Source: Nageia nagi (Eukaryota > Pinophyta). Taken from it: DNA of 64,000 bases. Positions within the stretch are counted from its first letter, which is position 1. The number at the start of each line of letters is the position of its first letter. The DNA lies in assembly GCA_050084985.1 (NCBI GenBank), contig JBITNC010000002.1:36642001-36706000 (forward strand). The letters are read 5' to 3'. Positions 1 through 12,300 of the stretch are shown here, one piece after another. Both the position numbers and the translations under genes were made by a program. The notes under the pieces were generated by a model. That model worked only from the letters and a program-made list of their open reading frames with translations, searched no databases and was not told where the DNA came from.

Positions 1-3000
1 ACTCATCATTACTAATCCCTTAGAGATAAAAGCCATGTTCTTAACAATTCTAACTTTCATATTCCAAAGGAATTCAATGACAATTCATTTGAACACTAAC
101 ATAACATTTCTCAATTGAGGACATTATTTTCTCTATATGTCATTGGAAAAAATATAGATGTGGCCTTCTAGGTATAAGTCATGACACATTCAAAGTTCTT
201 CATAATAATACATTAATGGTCCCTTTATGCATTTGCTTTTGCATCTTTTTTTTTTTTTACTTTTCAAGTTACACTAGCATTAAATCATTCTACATAACAA
301 TGAAACTCAAAGTATGATAAAATATAAGTACTTGCACATGTATGCTTATTGTATTTTATTTTCATGCATGTTTAACTAACAAACCTACTCTTTGACCTAC
401 CATCTACATTGTCATCAACCTTGATATTTTACCCTCATTTTGTATAATAAGAGAGTGGTTGCTACGATAACACATGTTGAGGCAAAAAGGAACTTCTACT
501 TCCCTTAAATAATACAAATAAGGGTTTGATCAAGCTTATATTGATGTTACTGATTCAATTATCAATGTTTCCACCAATTCACCTACCCCAATGCCTATGC
601 CCTCTAGCATTCTTTTTCATCATATCATGACTTACGATAGATCTACATGAATGAACTCATCCTTACATCCAAAATTGACCTTTTATACTCATTAAGCCTT
701 TCGACATTTAAATTCATTATAACTTGTTGATTGATATCAACTAAATATGCTTAAAATCAAATTGAAATAATTTTATGTATGAATATACTCTTAAGAGTAC
801 CATTTTATCTCATGATTATCTTTAATTATCTTTTTATTTAAAATTAAAATTATTTAGATATTCTTGCTTCATCATTAATCAAGATCTTTTACAATAGGAA
901 ATTATGTTATGGAGAGGAGGATTCTTTTGCATCAACTTGTGAGACTTAAAGTCCTAAGAAATGTCGACACATTCATAAACTCATATCTTTTGACTTAAGT
1001 GCCTTAACACAACTTACATTAGAACTACTTTAGCAATTGTTGTCATAATTCATGGTCTACAGTCATTATCGTAGTTCTCGATCTTCAATCTAGTAAGATA
1101 AATCATTGAAATCTTTCTCAAAACCTTGATCCTTTGGCATTATATGATTCATTTATTAAAAAATGTCCATTCTTTACATTTAAATTTTGTTAAGGTTAAA
1201 TCATAAGTATGTTGCACACTCCAACCTCAACTTGTGAGATTTGAAATTCTAACAATAGAACTACTTTAACACTTTTTGTCACAAGTATTTATCCATTGTC
1301 ATAGTTCTCAATCTTCAATCTTGTAAGATAAATCATTAAAATCTTTCTCAAAACCTTGATTATCTAGCATTATATGATTCATTTATTAAAAAAAAAATTA
1401 CATTTAAATTTTGTTTAAGGTTAAATCATAAGTATGTTGAAACCTTTGACCTTATTTTGCATGCTCGTCAACATATCTACAATCGTAACACATCCATATT
1501 AATAAGTAACTTTGATTATAGATCAATACAAACAAAGTTCCCTTCTAATACCAAACTATATGAATAACTACATACACCATTATATTTTAGTGCATCATAC
1601 ATTTAGTATTTAAACAAGTAATAATTAAACACAAAGCAATATACCAAGATCGAAAAAAATAAATAAAATATAATAAAATTATAGCAAATCATTTATGCTC
1701 TTAGTATTAACTTTTTACTTCACTTAGTCACTTAGATCTAATATTTGGTTTACTCGATTAAATTGGGGTTTGGTGCTACATAATGACACTTAAGATGTAT
1801 TTGTTTATCTTGAGTGTACATGATTTTAACCAAACTCATCTATATAAATAAATTTTATTTCTAAATATCCAATCCACAATTTGTGAAATCCATAGAATTT
1901 GTTTCGATGAATAGATATTATATGATTAAATGCAAGGTTGGAGTTGAATTCATTCAATAACTATCTTTATGTAATGATTATTTCTTTTACTAATTTTTTA
2001 TATGAACTTATCATGGATTTGTTTTGATTACCTTATTCATCTAATTTAAAGGTAATTAATTTTGATATCAAACTAGGCCTCAAAAATTAAACTAATTATT
2101 CATTTTTAGAATATATTTTTTTACATTATTAGGATACATCAATTAGAAAACATATACATCAATTGAATTGAATGGTTAAGAAGAGATATTGGCTAAAATG
2201 AAATCAATGCTAATCAAAGTTGAAACTTTTCTGTTCAAACCAAATTTCTTTTTATTGATACTTAGTATGAAAATGTAAGAATTTGTATTTCTTTACTAAA
2301 ATTGATAAACTTTTGATTTACTATAGAACAGAATCCCATAAAACTATTTATAAGATATAATCTAACGTGTAGTACACATTCAATATCAAGCTTCTATTAT
2401 AAAATATATAAAATTATAAATAATTTAAATTTTGTAAAAATAATGATGTCCATTGATCTAAATAGTACTACCAGTTAAATACATGATAATTTTAACAAAT
2501 AATCTTTTTATTTTATTTCAATGAATAAATAAATTTAAGATATCCAAATAACTTACATGTAAAAGAATATATTCACAATTACAATATGGTCCAAGATGTT
2601 TATGATCAAGAAAGAACGCTTGATTCATTAATTGAAATCATATTAATATCTATTGTTCCATTCTTTTAGATGAATAGAACAGAGAAAGATAAGATTGACC
2701 CAAGCATTGCCTTCCCATGGATGAATAATGTATAAAGCTTTTTTTAAACTTTAATTTCTCTATAGTTATTTATTACTTACATACATAACTAAATATGTTT
2801 TATTATCCTACTTTGAAGGGATGTGTATCCAACCAAGTCCAAGGTAAATATCTTGATTTGCATGATCACAAATATAATGTTGTAATCATGGAAAATCTCT
2901 TTTGATATTGATAAATATTTTAAATCAGCAAATTTTAATGACCATAGTTTCTCATAATATAGTTTTATTCATTTAGAATTTGCTATTGTTTTGTAAAAAC

Positions 3001-4600
3001 AAATTAATCTATTAACTAACAACCCAAGTGATGATTGAAACATAATGGAACCCACACAATCCAAACAATAACAATTTCACTTTAACAACATTAGTAATTG
3101 ATCGACACTCGATTGAAAACGTTTAGTGACACATAAACACAATTTACAATTCAAATCCCATTGGTAACTTCAATTCAAGCCTCAATACTAACTTCCATGG
3201 TTAAAATAAAGACTAAGATTCACAAAATCTTTTCAATTTTATGATGAAAAGAAATGTAATTAATAATGTAATTTATAACAAATTTTAAGATAAATTCTAC
3301 ATACATAAAGTTCAAGATGGTATTAATATTGATTTTCTTTATGATATTCTTTCCAAGGAATTTATGATTTAATAAATTACATAGTAAATTCAAACAAATG
3401 TTCCCCACAATTGGATCAATTAAATTTTCTTATTATTCATTCTGCAATTGAATCTACATTGATAATAAATTTCAAAATCCACGTCCATTACATCTAAGCA
3501 TTAAATCATTAGCATGCTTGCATAATCCATTATATTTTTATAAGTTTTAAATATTCTATATTAAATATAAACCATTACAAATAATTAATCTTCTAATAAC
3601 AAAAGCTAACCATAATTTGTTAAACTATTAATCAAATTGTGGGCTTTTCCCAAACATCCAATTATAATTACTCCAATGTTTTATTGAATTCCTTTTGCTA
3701 CCAATACTCAAAAGTTAAAAAACTCTTAAAAACTATTTTTCAAAATAATCCTAAGATCAAAGTGAGGGCATATCAAGAGTGATTCAACTTCTAGGATATT
3801 TTTCATAAGTGCTCTTGTTGACTCCCAAGATATTACCTTCTGTTATGCTACAAGCGTTCTAAATAAAATAATAACATTTCTCTTCTTGATTAATTGCTTG
3901 TATAACTAAATGAGTTACAAAAAAATTTCAACATGTCTTTTCAAACAATTTCAAATGCAATTCAATACTTCAATCCTAATACTCATATCATATTCGTCTT
4001 AATGAAGAGTCTTACATAGCTATTACTCTATCAAAATTATGAAATAGCTCCAATCTCATCATCTACATATTATTAGCCTTCAATAATAATAATAAAAAGA
4101 TCAACATCTAACATATTTTAAACCTATTGATTTGTAGGACCTATCAAGAGTTTTTAAATATCACAAATGTAGGAGAAGAGAGTAGAACCTAAGATGTTCA
4201 ATGTAGATTCCTTCACACCCACTTGTCTCCCAACTTCCCTAACAAAAGGTGCTAGTAAAATATTTTAAATTTAGCATATGATAATATTACTTACAAAGCA
4301 AAACAATCAACATTAAGACTCAAAAAGAATGTCTAAAATGTGGCCAATTAATGACCTTTGTACTAGATCTTTAATGTCTTTCTTATCTCAAGGATGAACT
4401 TTTGTCAACACAACTTATTCTCAACAATAGAGCTCCTTACTAAGTCCTTCGCATGAGAGCTCCACTAGTATTTTTTTTAATAGATTGAAGGTGGAATTTT
4501 GAAGATCCCAAACATTTTAGAAAATGTTTAAAGATAGTTCACGTAGTGATATTGAAATACCAAAACATGTCTTTCCTACTAAATCATTGATATACCTACT
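1..4600. other. A+T-rich intergenic DNA, no gene seen
   Basis: No open frame here resembles a known protein; the one short minus-strand frame at 3220-3408 has the hydrophobic, Asn/Ile-rich composition expected from random A+T-rich DNA. Apart from the tandem duplication listed separately I see no repeat termini or structured element. Confidence 0.6.
931..1435. repeat. Imperfect tandem duplication, about 230-bp offset
   Basis: The stretch around 1075-1200 recurs around 1305-1430. Shared blocks include atcttcaatc at 1081 and 1311, followed in both copies by gtaagataaatcatt and later by ggttaaatcataagtatgtt. The copies differ by scattered substitutions and small indels, so the duplication is not recent. 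Confidence 0.75.
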
Positions 4601-6169
4601 CGATATATATACATTATACTAGAACATAGGAATTGTGTTTATCCAAAACTTGCCATTATTTCGGATTCTTGGTCAACTCCTCCGTGAGCGTTGCAATTGC
4701 TTGGATTTGCATTTTTACCTCTATCATTGTTTGCATCTTCAACTTTTCAAATTATTCTACCGAGTCCAAGAGCTCCAAGCTAGTACCAAATGCTTTGTCG
4801 AAAGAACTTTGTCCCTTGACTTCACCCACCCAAATGGTTGCTTTCTTATCCCCTCTTCTTGGTTCTTGACCGTTTCATCTCTAACTTTGAACTTTGTGAC
4901 TTCATCTCCTCTTGTTGTGCCCCATCATCCACATCTTCTGATATCAACATAAGACTTTGTGGTCTTCTTCCTCAATTTGTATCTTCTTGTCACCTTGTGA
5001 TCTTGGTCTCCTTTTGGCTCATGCTTCTCTTCCTAAACCGATTCATCCTGAAAATCTGCATCCATCACACTATTGTCCTCTTCCTAAATCGGTTCATCCT
5101 AGCGGTTTGCATCCATGGTAAAAGTATCCTTTGCCTCCGAAAGAGGATGGTTGAGACTCTCTTCTCTTCTTCCTTCGCCCCTTTTTCCTAGTTCTTAATG
5201 CAATTGTTCCCTCTTGGGTCCAACTTTTGTCGCTCCTCTACTCTAACACATGCTTGAAGATGACCAAGACCAAACCATGGTGTATTGCGTACACTATATT
5301 TCCTTTACTAACCAACTCCATTGCTCTATCCAATTCATGCATCAGGAAATTAGGGACATTCACCTTCTTCCCCTAGTGTATATCATTGAGGATTACAAAG
5401 TGCTAACCATAAACTCATGACCAGTTCATGTTTGGAGTGAAGTAATTCATCATAGTGGTTGCACTTTTCAACCAAGTATGAAACAAGAATTCTCTCACAA
5501 TCCCTTTATTTTCCCACCTAGGTTCTCCCCTCGTTGGAAGAAGATTTTGATTTCCACCACCAACAAATGTTTCTCTCATTTAATCTTCTCTTGAGTTCGA
5601 CATGCTGGTAATCTACTGAAGTAGCTTCATGTCAACGTCAAATTCAATGCCACAAACTTTGACCCTTCCCCCTCCTAATAAGAACTATAATGGAAGACTT
5701 GCAGGTAAGGGCGTGGAATCAACTACTCCCTCCGAATTTGGCTATATTCACAACTCTTTTGTTCACTTCTTGGAGGATCTACTCCATTCTCAACATGGCA
5801 ATATGTTTGGCAAGCTTAAAGGTGTCTAAATATTGACTTGGGGACCCCATGTGTCCCATCACTATGCACCAACTCTGAATCTACTGCAAATTTGACATCC
5901 CAAATGAGACTGGTGTTGAAATCATTCCTTCCTCATGTGCATGTTGCTCCATCTTGTTCTTTGTCTCGTGACACACCTAAGCCATCACAATTCCTCTTAC
6001 GTGATATGATTTGGTGAAGTGCCTCATACCAAGCTCTTTCCCCATGAAACTTTGTGCCATTGCTCATAATCATTCCCAATGTGATAGGTTGATTTATCCC
6101 AACTCTCCCCTTTTGAAATGCCAATAAAACCTATCAACCAGGAATTTCTTATCCCCTCATTATTGTCTC
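4601..6169. other. Degenerate sequence, no gene recognised
   Basis: Several overlapping short frames exist on the plus strand (4633-5191), but their translations are Leu/Phe/Ser-rich and match no family I know. The minus strand is interrupted by stops. The region may be more distal LINE or other transposon debris, but I cannot show that. Confidence 0.4.
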
Positions 6170-8060
6170 TCTAAAGTCTTGATATTGTCATCATGGGTAA
6201 TGCTCTGGATGCTTTGAGGACAATCCTCCTCCCACATGGTAAGATCTCTACTTAGAACTCCTTTGTTAGCCATACCATTAGTTACCCTATATTTGTGTTG
6301 TACCACAATAGTTTCTAATCCATTCAACACGGTTTGTCTACTCCATTAATGTCTCAATACTCTAGCCAGCCAATCGTTCCCCCTTTAGAATATTAATTAT
6401 GTTCTTAAGAAGTCCCCTTCACTCATTATATTCTCCCAATTCTTCTACATAATGAGAGAAATCCCTCTATATGTTGTCCTTGCCCCAATAAAGTGACTAG
6501 TCTTCTCCCCCAACAACTCTACGAAGGCTAGTACTATATTACCAAGGTGACCTTTGACCAATCCCTAGCACCAACCTGCTTTGAATTTCCTTAAGGCTTC
6601 ATCAAAATTGAGCTTGAGCCAACCTACTAGAGGTGATTCCCACTACACTTGGTTCCTAGAATGTTTTCTAAACCATGTGAGAGAATGAACTACACCCCTC
6701 TCTCCATCACCCTCCTTTCTTAGTTTGACTCCCATCCTCCTTTGAATTTTATTACGTTAAAGTTTTTCATGAGGTTGCTCACTCTCTCCCATACTATGGT
6801 TCAAACTCCAATTTGTTGTTTCTAAAAATACAATGGTTTCTTTCCTTCCATATTCCCTGTAGAACATGTGGGAAACTCATTTTCCAAAGTTTTGTTAACC
6901 TTTTGCTTTTGAGAGGGGCTTCCCATTGGAGACTCAGGTCAAGCATTGTTCTAGGAAGGGTCAATGAGACTTGAAATTTTTGTAATACCTGGAACGAAAT
7001 ATTCTTGGCAAAGGAGCATTTTAGAAACATATGGTTTACACTTTCTTCTTGACTTTCACACAAGGCACACCTATTGGGAACGTTAAACCCTCGTTTCTTG
7101 AGGTTGGCAAGAGTAAAATTTTTATTTTGGACAACCAATGAATGGAAGATAGAGATCTTTGCTAAGATGTCTTTCTCCTAGATTTTGTTTGCTTGAGGCC
7201 ATCTTCTTCCCTCCCCTTAAATTACTTCGTAACTAAAAATGACTGCATAGCCCCCATTCTTACTCTAAAAACCAGATGAACGAGTCCTCTGGGCTCAATG
7301 GGCTTAGAAAACATGCTTTCAAATTTCTATTAAGATTGTCCAGGTGGTTTCTAACCTTGCAGTTCAAACCTTCTACTTGCAAAGATTTACATACTCTTCT
7401 ATTGTTGACCTTTGTTAAGTAGTGTTGGATAAGCTCACCATACAAAGGTTCTAGCAAATATCTCAGAACGTAGGAATTTCACAAAGAGGCTTGTCAAAGA
7501 GCCATTTATTTGACCAAAATCTTACCTTTGATCCATCTCCAATCTGCCATCTTGTTCCATTCTCAAGAGTGTTCTTCACTACTTGGAGGTTGTTCCAGAA
7601 ATAAGAACCCCTAGAGGGGTTATTGATTTCCGTGAAGGATGAGTCTCTTTAAGTATTTAGGTTTAAAAATATGCAACCAAGGGAGGTCTTCTTCCTTAAC
7701 CAGTTTCCATCCAAAATTCCCCCTTAAAACAAAATTCATTCTTCTAAGTTTTTGGAAACCAAGCCCCCCAACTTCTTTCCTAGAGCAACATTTGTCCCAA
7801 GCCACCAGGGCAATCTTCCGTTTCTCCTTTATCCCTGCCCAAAGAAAAGATCTCTGAATCTGTTCAATTTTCCTGCACACTGCCGTTGGTGCCGTTGGCA
7901 TTTTGAAAACGGACATAAAATAGATGGGTATGCTTTAAAGAAAGAATTCTAGCAATTGCACCTTCCCAGCTAGACCGAGAAGTGCTCCTTTCTAAGAAGA
8001 AAATTTTTTAGCAATTCCCTCTATCGCTGAATTCCAGAACTCTTTTTTTTATTCTAACTC
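6170..8060 (-). pseudogene. LINE (L1-type) 3' fragment, decayed
   Basis: Read on the minus strand, 7620-7916 translates to the segment after the reverse-transcriptase core of plant L1 elements (FLWAG..., VAWDKCC, GGLGFQKL). 6794-7138 gives a zf-RVT domain with the zinc-binding pattern CALCESQEESVNH followed by FLKC and then WKERN. Around 6550-6660 a broken RNase-H-like start is seen (WLKLNFDEA). This order, RT thumb then zf-RVT then RNase H, is that of the 3' end of an L1 ORF2. Frameshifts and stops between the pieces, and the absence of the endonuclease and RT core, show a 5'-truncated dead copy. It lies about 0.9 kb downstream of the XRCC1 stop. Exact ends are approximate. Confidence 0.8.
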
Positions 8061-8966
8061 TGAAAGGAAGCATACTCACGTAAAATGCCGAGAAATCCCC
8101 TATTCCACAATTGAAGATTCATGCTAGCTGGACTTGGAGAGTTAAGGGAGTATTCAATAAGTACAATATACTCTTATTAAAATTAATCCTTCTGCCCTGC
8201 CGCTTTCTCATACAAGTCCAGAATCTCTTTGATATGTTTAACCTGCAAAAAAAAAAGCAAATGGAACTTTACGTCTATTAGAGATAAATGACAAGACCCC
8301 GCTGTTTTTTTTTCTCTTGCAATGGATCAAAAATGTTTCAGTATTCATAGAGAATCAACACAACCGCAATTTTCTGAAAATATGGACCCCATTCAACTGT
8401 TATAGTGTGAAGCCAATGTTTGAATTAATGGTTGGCATTTCTTCTCAAAGTCCAAAAGAAAATTGAACACCAATTTCGTTTCTTTTTCTTGCTTCAGATG
8501 GATTTTAGGTTCCTTAAAATCACTTTATCCTTTTTTTCAAAGTCATATTCCGATGAAGTTCCTCACTTTCATTTGTCATGCATGTATAACATGAATCACA
8601 CTTCCATTTAACAGAAACAACAAAATTCAAATTGACAAGACTGCTGGTATTGACAATATTCTCTGTTCTTGATATTTACATGTATATAAACATTGCAAAA
8701 CGTGCAAGTTAAGATCTTGTTACAAAAAAATCGTTCACATTTTATAACATTCGACTTGGATAAACTTTAAACTGATAATAGTAAAGCACAAATAAATACA
8801 TGCTGGAGAAAATGCCAAGGATCTAAGTTCTTCTCAGGATACATTACCTAGATGTTAGATTGCACCCATAGATATTCATTATAAACGCTATCAAATTTCA
8901 CTCAACACATGGTGTACTTGTAGTTAAAATAACTATAGATTACAAAAGAGTTACAATATGAGAGGC
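8061..8966 (-). other. XRCC1 3' UTR and downstream flank
   Basis: This stretch lies between the LINE fragment and the XRCC1 stop codon. It is A+T-rich and should contain the 3' UTR and polyadenylation site of XRCC1 on the minus strand. I did not find a clear canonical AATAAA on that strand, so the transcript end is not placed. Confidence 0.4.
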
Positions 8967-9322
8967 CTAATTCCTTGAATAATTTTTGGAAACTTCTGCT
9001 TCAGCTTCATCAAGTTCATCTTCATCCATTACTATAGTATCATCAGAATCTGCATCACTCTTAGAAGCATCAACCTCCTTGCTCCTATGTAGTGCTCCTG
9101 AAGATTGGTTATCAGAACCTGTTTGATCCTTTTTTTGTTTTGCTGGAGCACTTTTCTCAAGTTTTCAAATTCAATTTCATAGAGTTTTCGAAAAGCATGG
9201 GCCCTCTTACACAGCTCGTCTCTTGATATTGTTTGTGAACCCTTTCTGGAATCTTCTAGTGCCGCGATTTCTGTAACTACTCGAGGAATGAATTCCCAAT
9301 TATCAAGCACAGTATGAACAGA
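8967..9322 (-). CDS. XRCC1: XRCC1 exon 7 (last), with apparent 1-nt frameshift
   Basis: The acceptor CTGCAG precedes TCT at 9322 in phase 0. The first part reads [19 protein letters not shown], then [20 protein letters not shown], the conserved C-terminal region of plant XRCC1. That frame then runs into unrelated sequence and stops at 9032-9034. The neighbouring frame, blocked by TGA at 9165-9167 but open afterwards, reads [20 protein letters not shown] and ends SKNYSRN-stop at 8967-8969; this is the expected acidic tail. The exon is 356 bp, one short of a multiple of three. The shift lies between 9034 and 9164, with an A4 run at 9162-9165 and an A7 run at 9130-9136 (minus-strand As) as likely sites. 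It could be a sequencing error or a real mutation. Confidence 0.9.
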
Positions 9323-12300
9323 CTGCAGTATATCACAAGTATGAGTATTATGAAAAAAAATTACAACATTGAATTTGATACAAATGTATATTCTCAAAGC
9401 CCCAAAAGCATAAACAAAGACTTAGATCTGCATATTATTCTCCAGTAGAAATAAGAGCCCACCTTATTCTCCTCCAAACATTTTGTTGTGTCCTCCAAAC
9501 AAGCTTCGATACCCTGAATAGCTATTTCCTTCAGTTCACTTGGCTCAGGCTGAAATCATTGCAAAGGCAATGTATTACTTATTGAATGGTATCTCATTTT
9601 TATTCTTATCTCTATATCCTCAATTATTGTTTCGACTCTCTTATCCATAACAAAATCTTTGCCTCGTGGTTTGAAGAATTCAAGCAAGAAATGTCATTGA
9701 ATTCTAATAATAATATAGCCAGTCCAATGATTATACATGTATCAGCGCATTTGCGACAATTAGATACTCTATATCACAAATCAAACAGCAAGCAAAACAC
9801 TTCTGATGGAATTAATAAGAAGGTGCATCTTAAATAGTCACATCAAAAACAAAATCCAAAGCAAAAAGACTAAAACATTTCAAATGTCACCAATATCAAG
9901 CAACAAAGCCAACATGTAATCAATATCAAGCAACAAAATAAAACCAGAAGCACAAAACAAGATCTAAAAAAAAACTACAAAAGCAGCATAAAAAGGAAAA
10001 CATATCTCAACTAGCATCACAGGCAAGACGTGTGCCTGATATGTAACCCCCCAGTGGCTATCAGTATTTAGACTCTTTTTAAGTACAAGAGATCTATTGT
10101 AAAGCATAATGCTCAATGTTAATGCAGTGACAAACGTTGAAGGCGCCAACATTGAATGCTAGCTAATGTGGTCCACCTCACTGTATGTGCTTAAATAATT
10201 AAGCCTATAAACATAAAATCTATTCATGTAATGGGAGGAGGATCTCAGAAAATAAAAGTTAGAAAGTTACTGATGAACAATGGGTTGCCAACAATAATTG
10301 CATCATTTACCTTTCAATGATAAATCACTTTGTGGCAGCTTTCATTTACGCTTAAATTTATGAACATTTTCAAATAAATTATAAAACAATAAATATATCA
10401 TTCACCTTTCCTATGTTCAAAGACCAATATTCCACCTATCTCCACCAGTCTTCGATTCAAGAATCACCTAGCCACTTGTGCCTAACATGTTTATGCGACA
10501 ACTTGACCACATCATCCTAAATTTAAGGATGTTGAAAGTTTGAAACAACTTCCAATTTTCTCTCATAAATATATCTTCCACCATATGCCATACACCTAAG
10601 ATGCTGCATCTAGTTATTTATCAGCTACAACCAAGTCAAATCACATTAACGTATAGTCATAATGGTACTAGCAAATGAGATGATTATAATCATTCTTAAT
10701 TGCAAGAGTCGCTGTGTTTCTACAACGAGTCACTTTATTACTAAACGACAAGTGTTTGCTTAAAACGCCTCTCCTACAGAATTTTTCTTTTAGATTATAG
10801 ATCAGCAACAATATCACAAGGAAACTCTCTCCCTACACATGCAAGGGAAGAAAGAAACTAGGCTAGAGCATCAAAGGTTGATGATTCAAAATCTTTTCAC
10901 AATCACACAAACTTAGGTTTTACATATAGAGGCAAGTTGGTTTAAAATACCTCAGATACACAAAGCTAAATGGTGAACTATTTCTATCTATAAAAAGGGG
11001 GAAGAGAAAGAAATGCCTCCATCTATATTTAGGCTGGCATCTATATCTAGGGTGGGTGAGCTTAAATAATAAGAACTTGCATTTATGCTCTCTACCTATT
11101 TGTTGAGGGAATCGTTGCTCGATTCCTCACTTGTGAGAAGAAAAAGAAATGCCTCTATCTATATTTAGGGTGGCCTTATTATTTCCTAAGCTTAAATAAT
11201 AAGAACTTGCATTTATGCTCTCTACAATATGTTGATCTCCATAGGACCTATCTTCCTTTTTAAGCGAGTCTCATTAATTAACAAGGTCAAGTGCCTCTCA
11301 CTTTCATTTCTTTTCATAATAGGTCGTCCGACGGAAAACAGTTTTTTAATGGAAAAACAAACTATTCATAAGCAAGGTTATATTTAGTATTAACAACCAA
11401 TCCCATAGGGGAAAGCTATTTTTGGTTGATACACTAATAATAATAGAGGCATGTAATATTCTAAACCATAGAATAAAAAAACGCCGTTTAAACGCAAAAA
11501 ACGCCATTTTTGAAAAAATCTGTATTTTCCTTCAAAAAATGCAAAAAATGCTGTTTTTTACTAGCAAAAAATGTCATTTTTAAATAGGCAAAAAATGTTG
11601 ACCGTAGGTTGAAAACATGGCTGTTTTTACCATTTTTTCCGTATTTTCCGTTTAAATGTCCAAAAAATATAAAAGGAGAATATACCCCTTGCCGTTTTTT
11701 TGGCCGTACCCGCCGTTTTTTCCTCAAATTTGGCAATTTTTTTTTGTTGCGAATTTTGGCATTTTTTGTCCGTTTTTTCACCCTTTTTTCCGTATTTACA
11801 AATTTAAAACCCACGAATTTTTGCTGTATTCAACGTATTTTGACCGTTTATTGGCCGTTTTTAAATCTTTAGACCGGAGCCGTATTTTCAAAAAACCGTT
11901 TTTTCATTCTATGTTCCAAACTAGGAAAATTAGAAATTATCACAAATTATATCAAGAAAAATGCAAACAAGTCAAATATGGATGCCAAGAACTCAGATCT
12001 GATATTATTGATGCTCAAATGGACAAATACAATGCTCAAAATGTAGCTACAAAGGCCCAAAGGGCTCAACATCTAGCTTACTGGCCAGATCTAGTGCCCC
12101 AACTCCTCCAAAAGGCTGATGTCACACTCTTGGGCTGATGATCTCACTAAACTCAATGTTGAAGGGCTTCTCACAAGGTGTCCGGAGCCTAATGAGGCTT
12201 CAAGAATGGTAGGAGCTTGATGAGGCTCCACTGAGGGCACGAAAACTTAATGAGGCTTCCGAACCTAAAAGTCAAAGGTGATGTTGGCCAAATTGGCAAA

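Noticed and set aside
4633-5191. Three overlapping plus-strand frames of 78-117 codons
   Set aside because: They overlap each other in different frames, have low-complexity hydrophobic composition and no recognisable domain.
11609-12138. Overlapping Phe-rich open frames of 87 and 160 codons, and a Lys-rich one of 108 codons opposite
   Set aside because: They are produced by the iterated ccgttttt/aaaaacgg words of the MITE and have no protein-family features.
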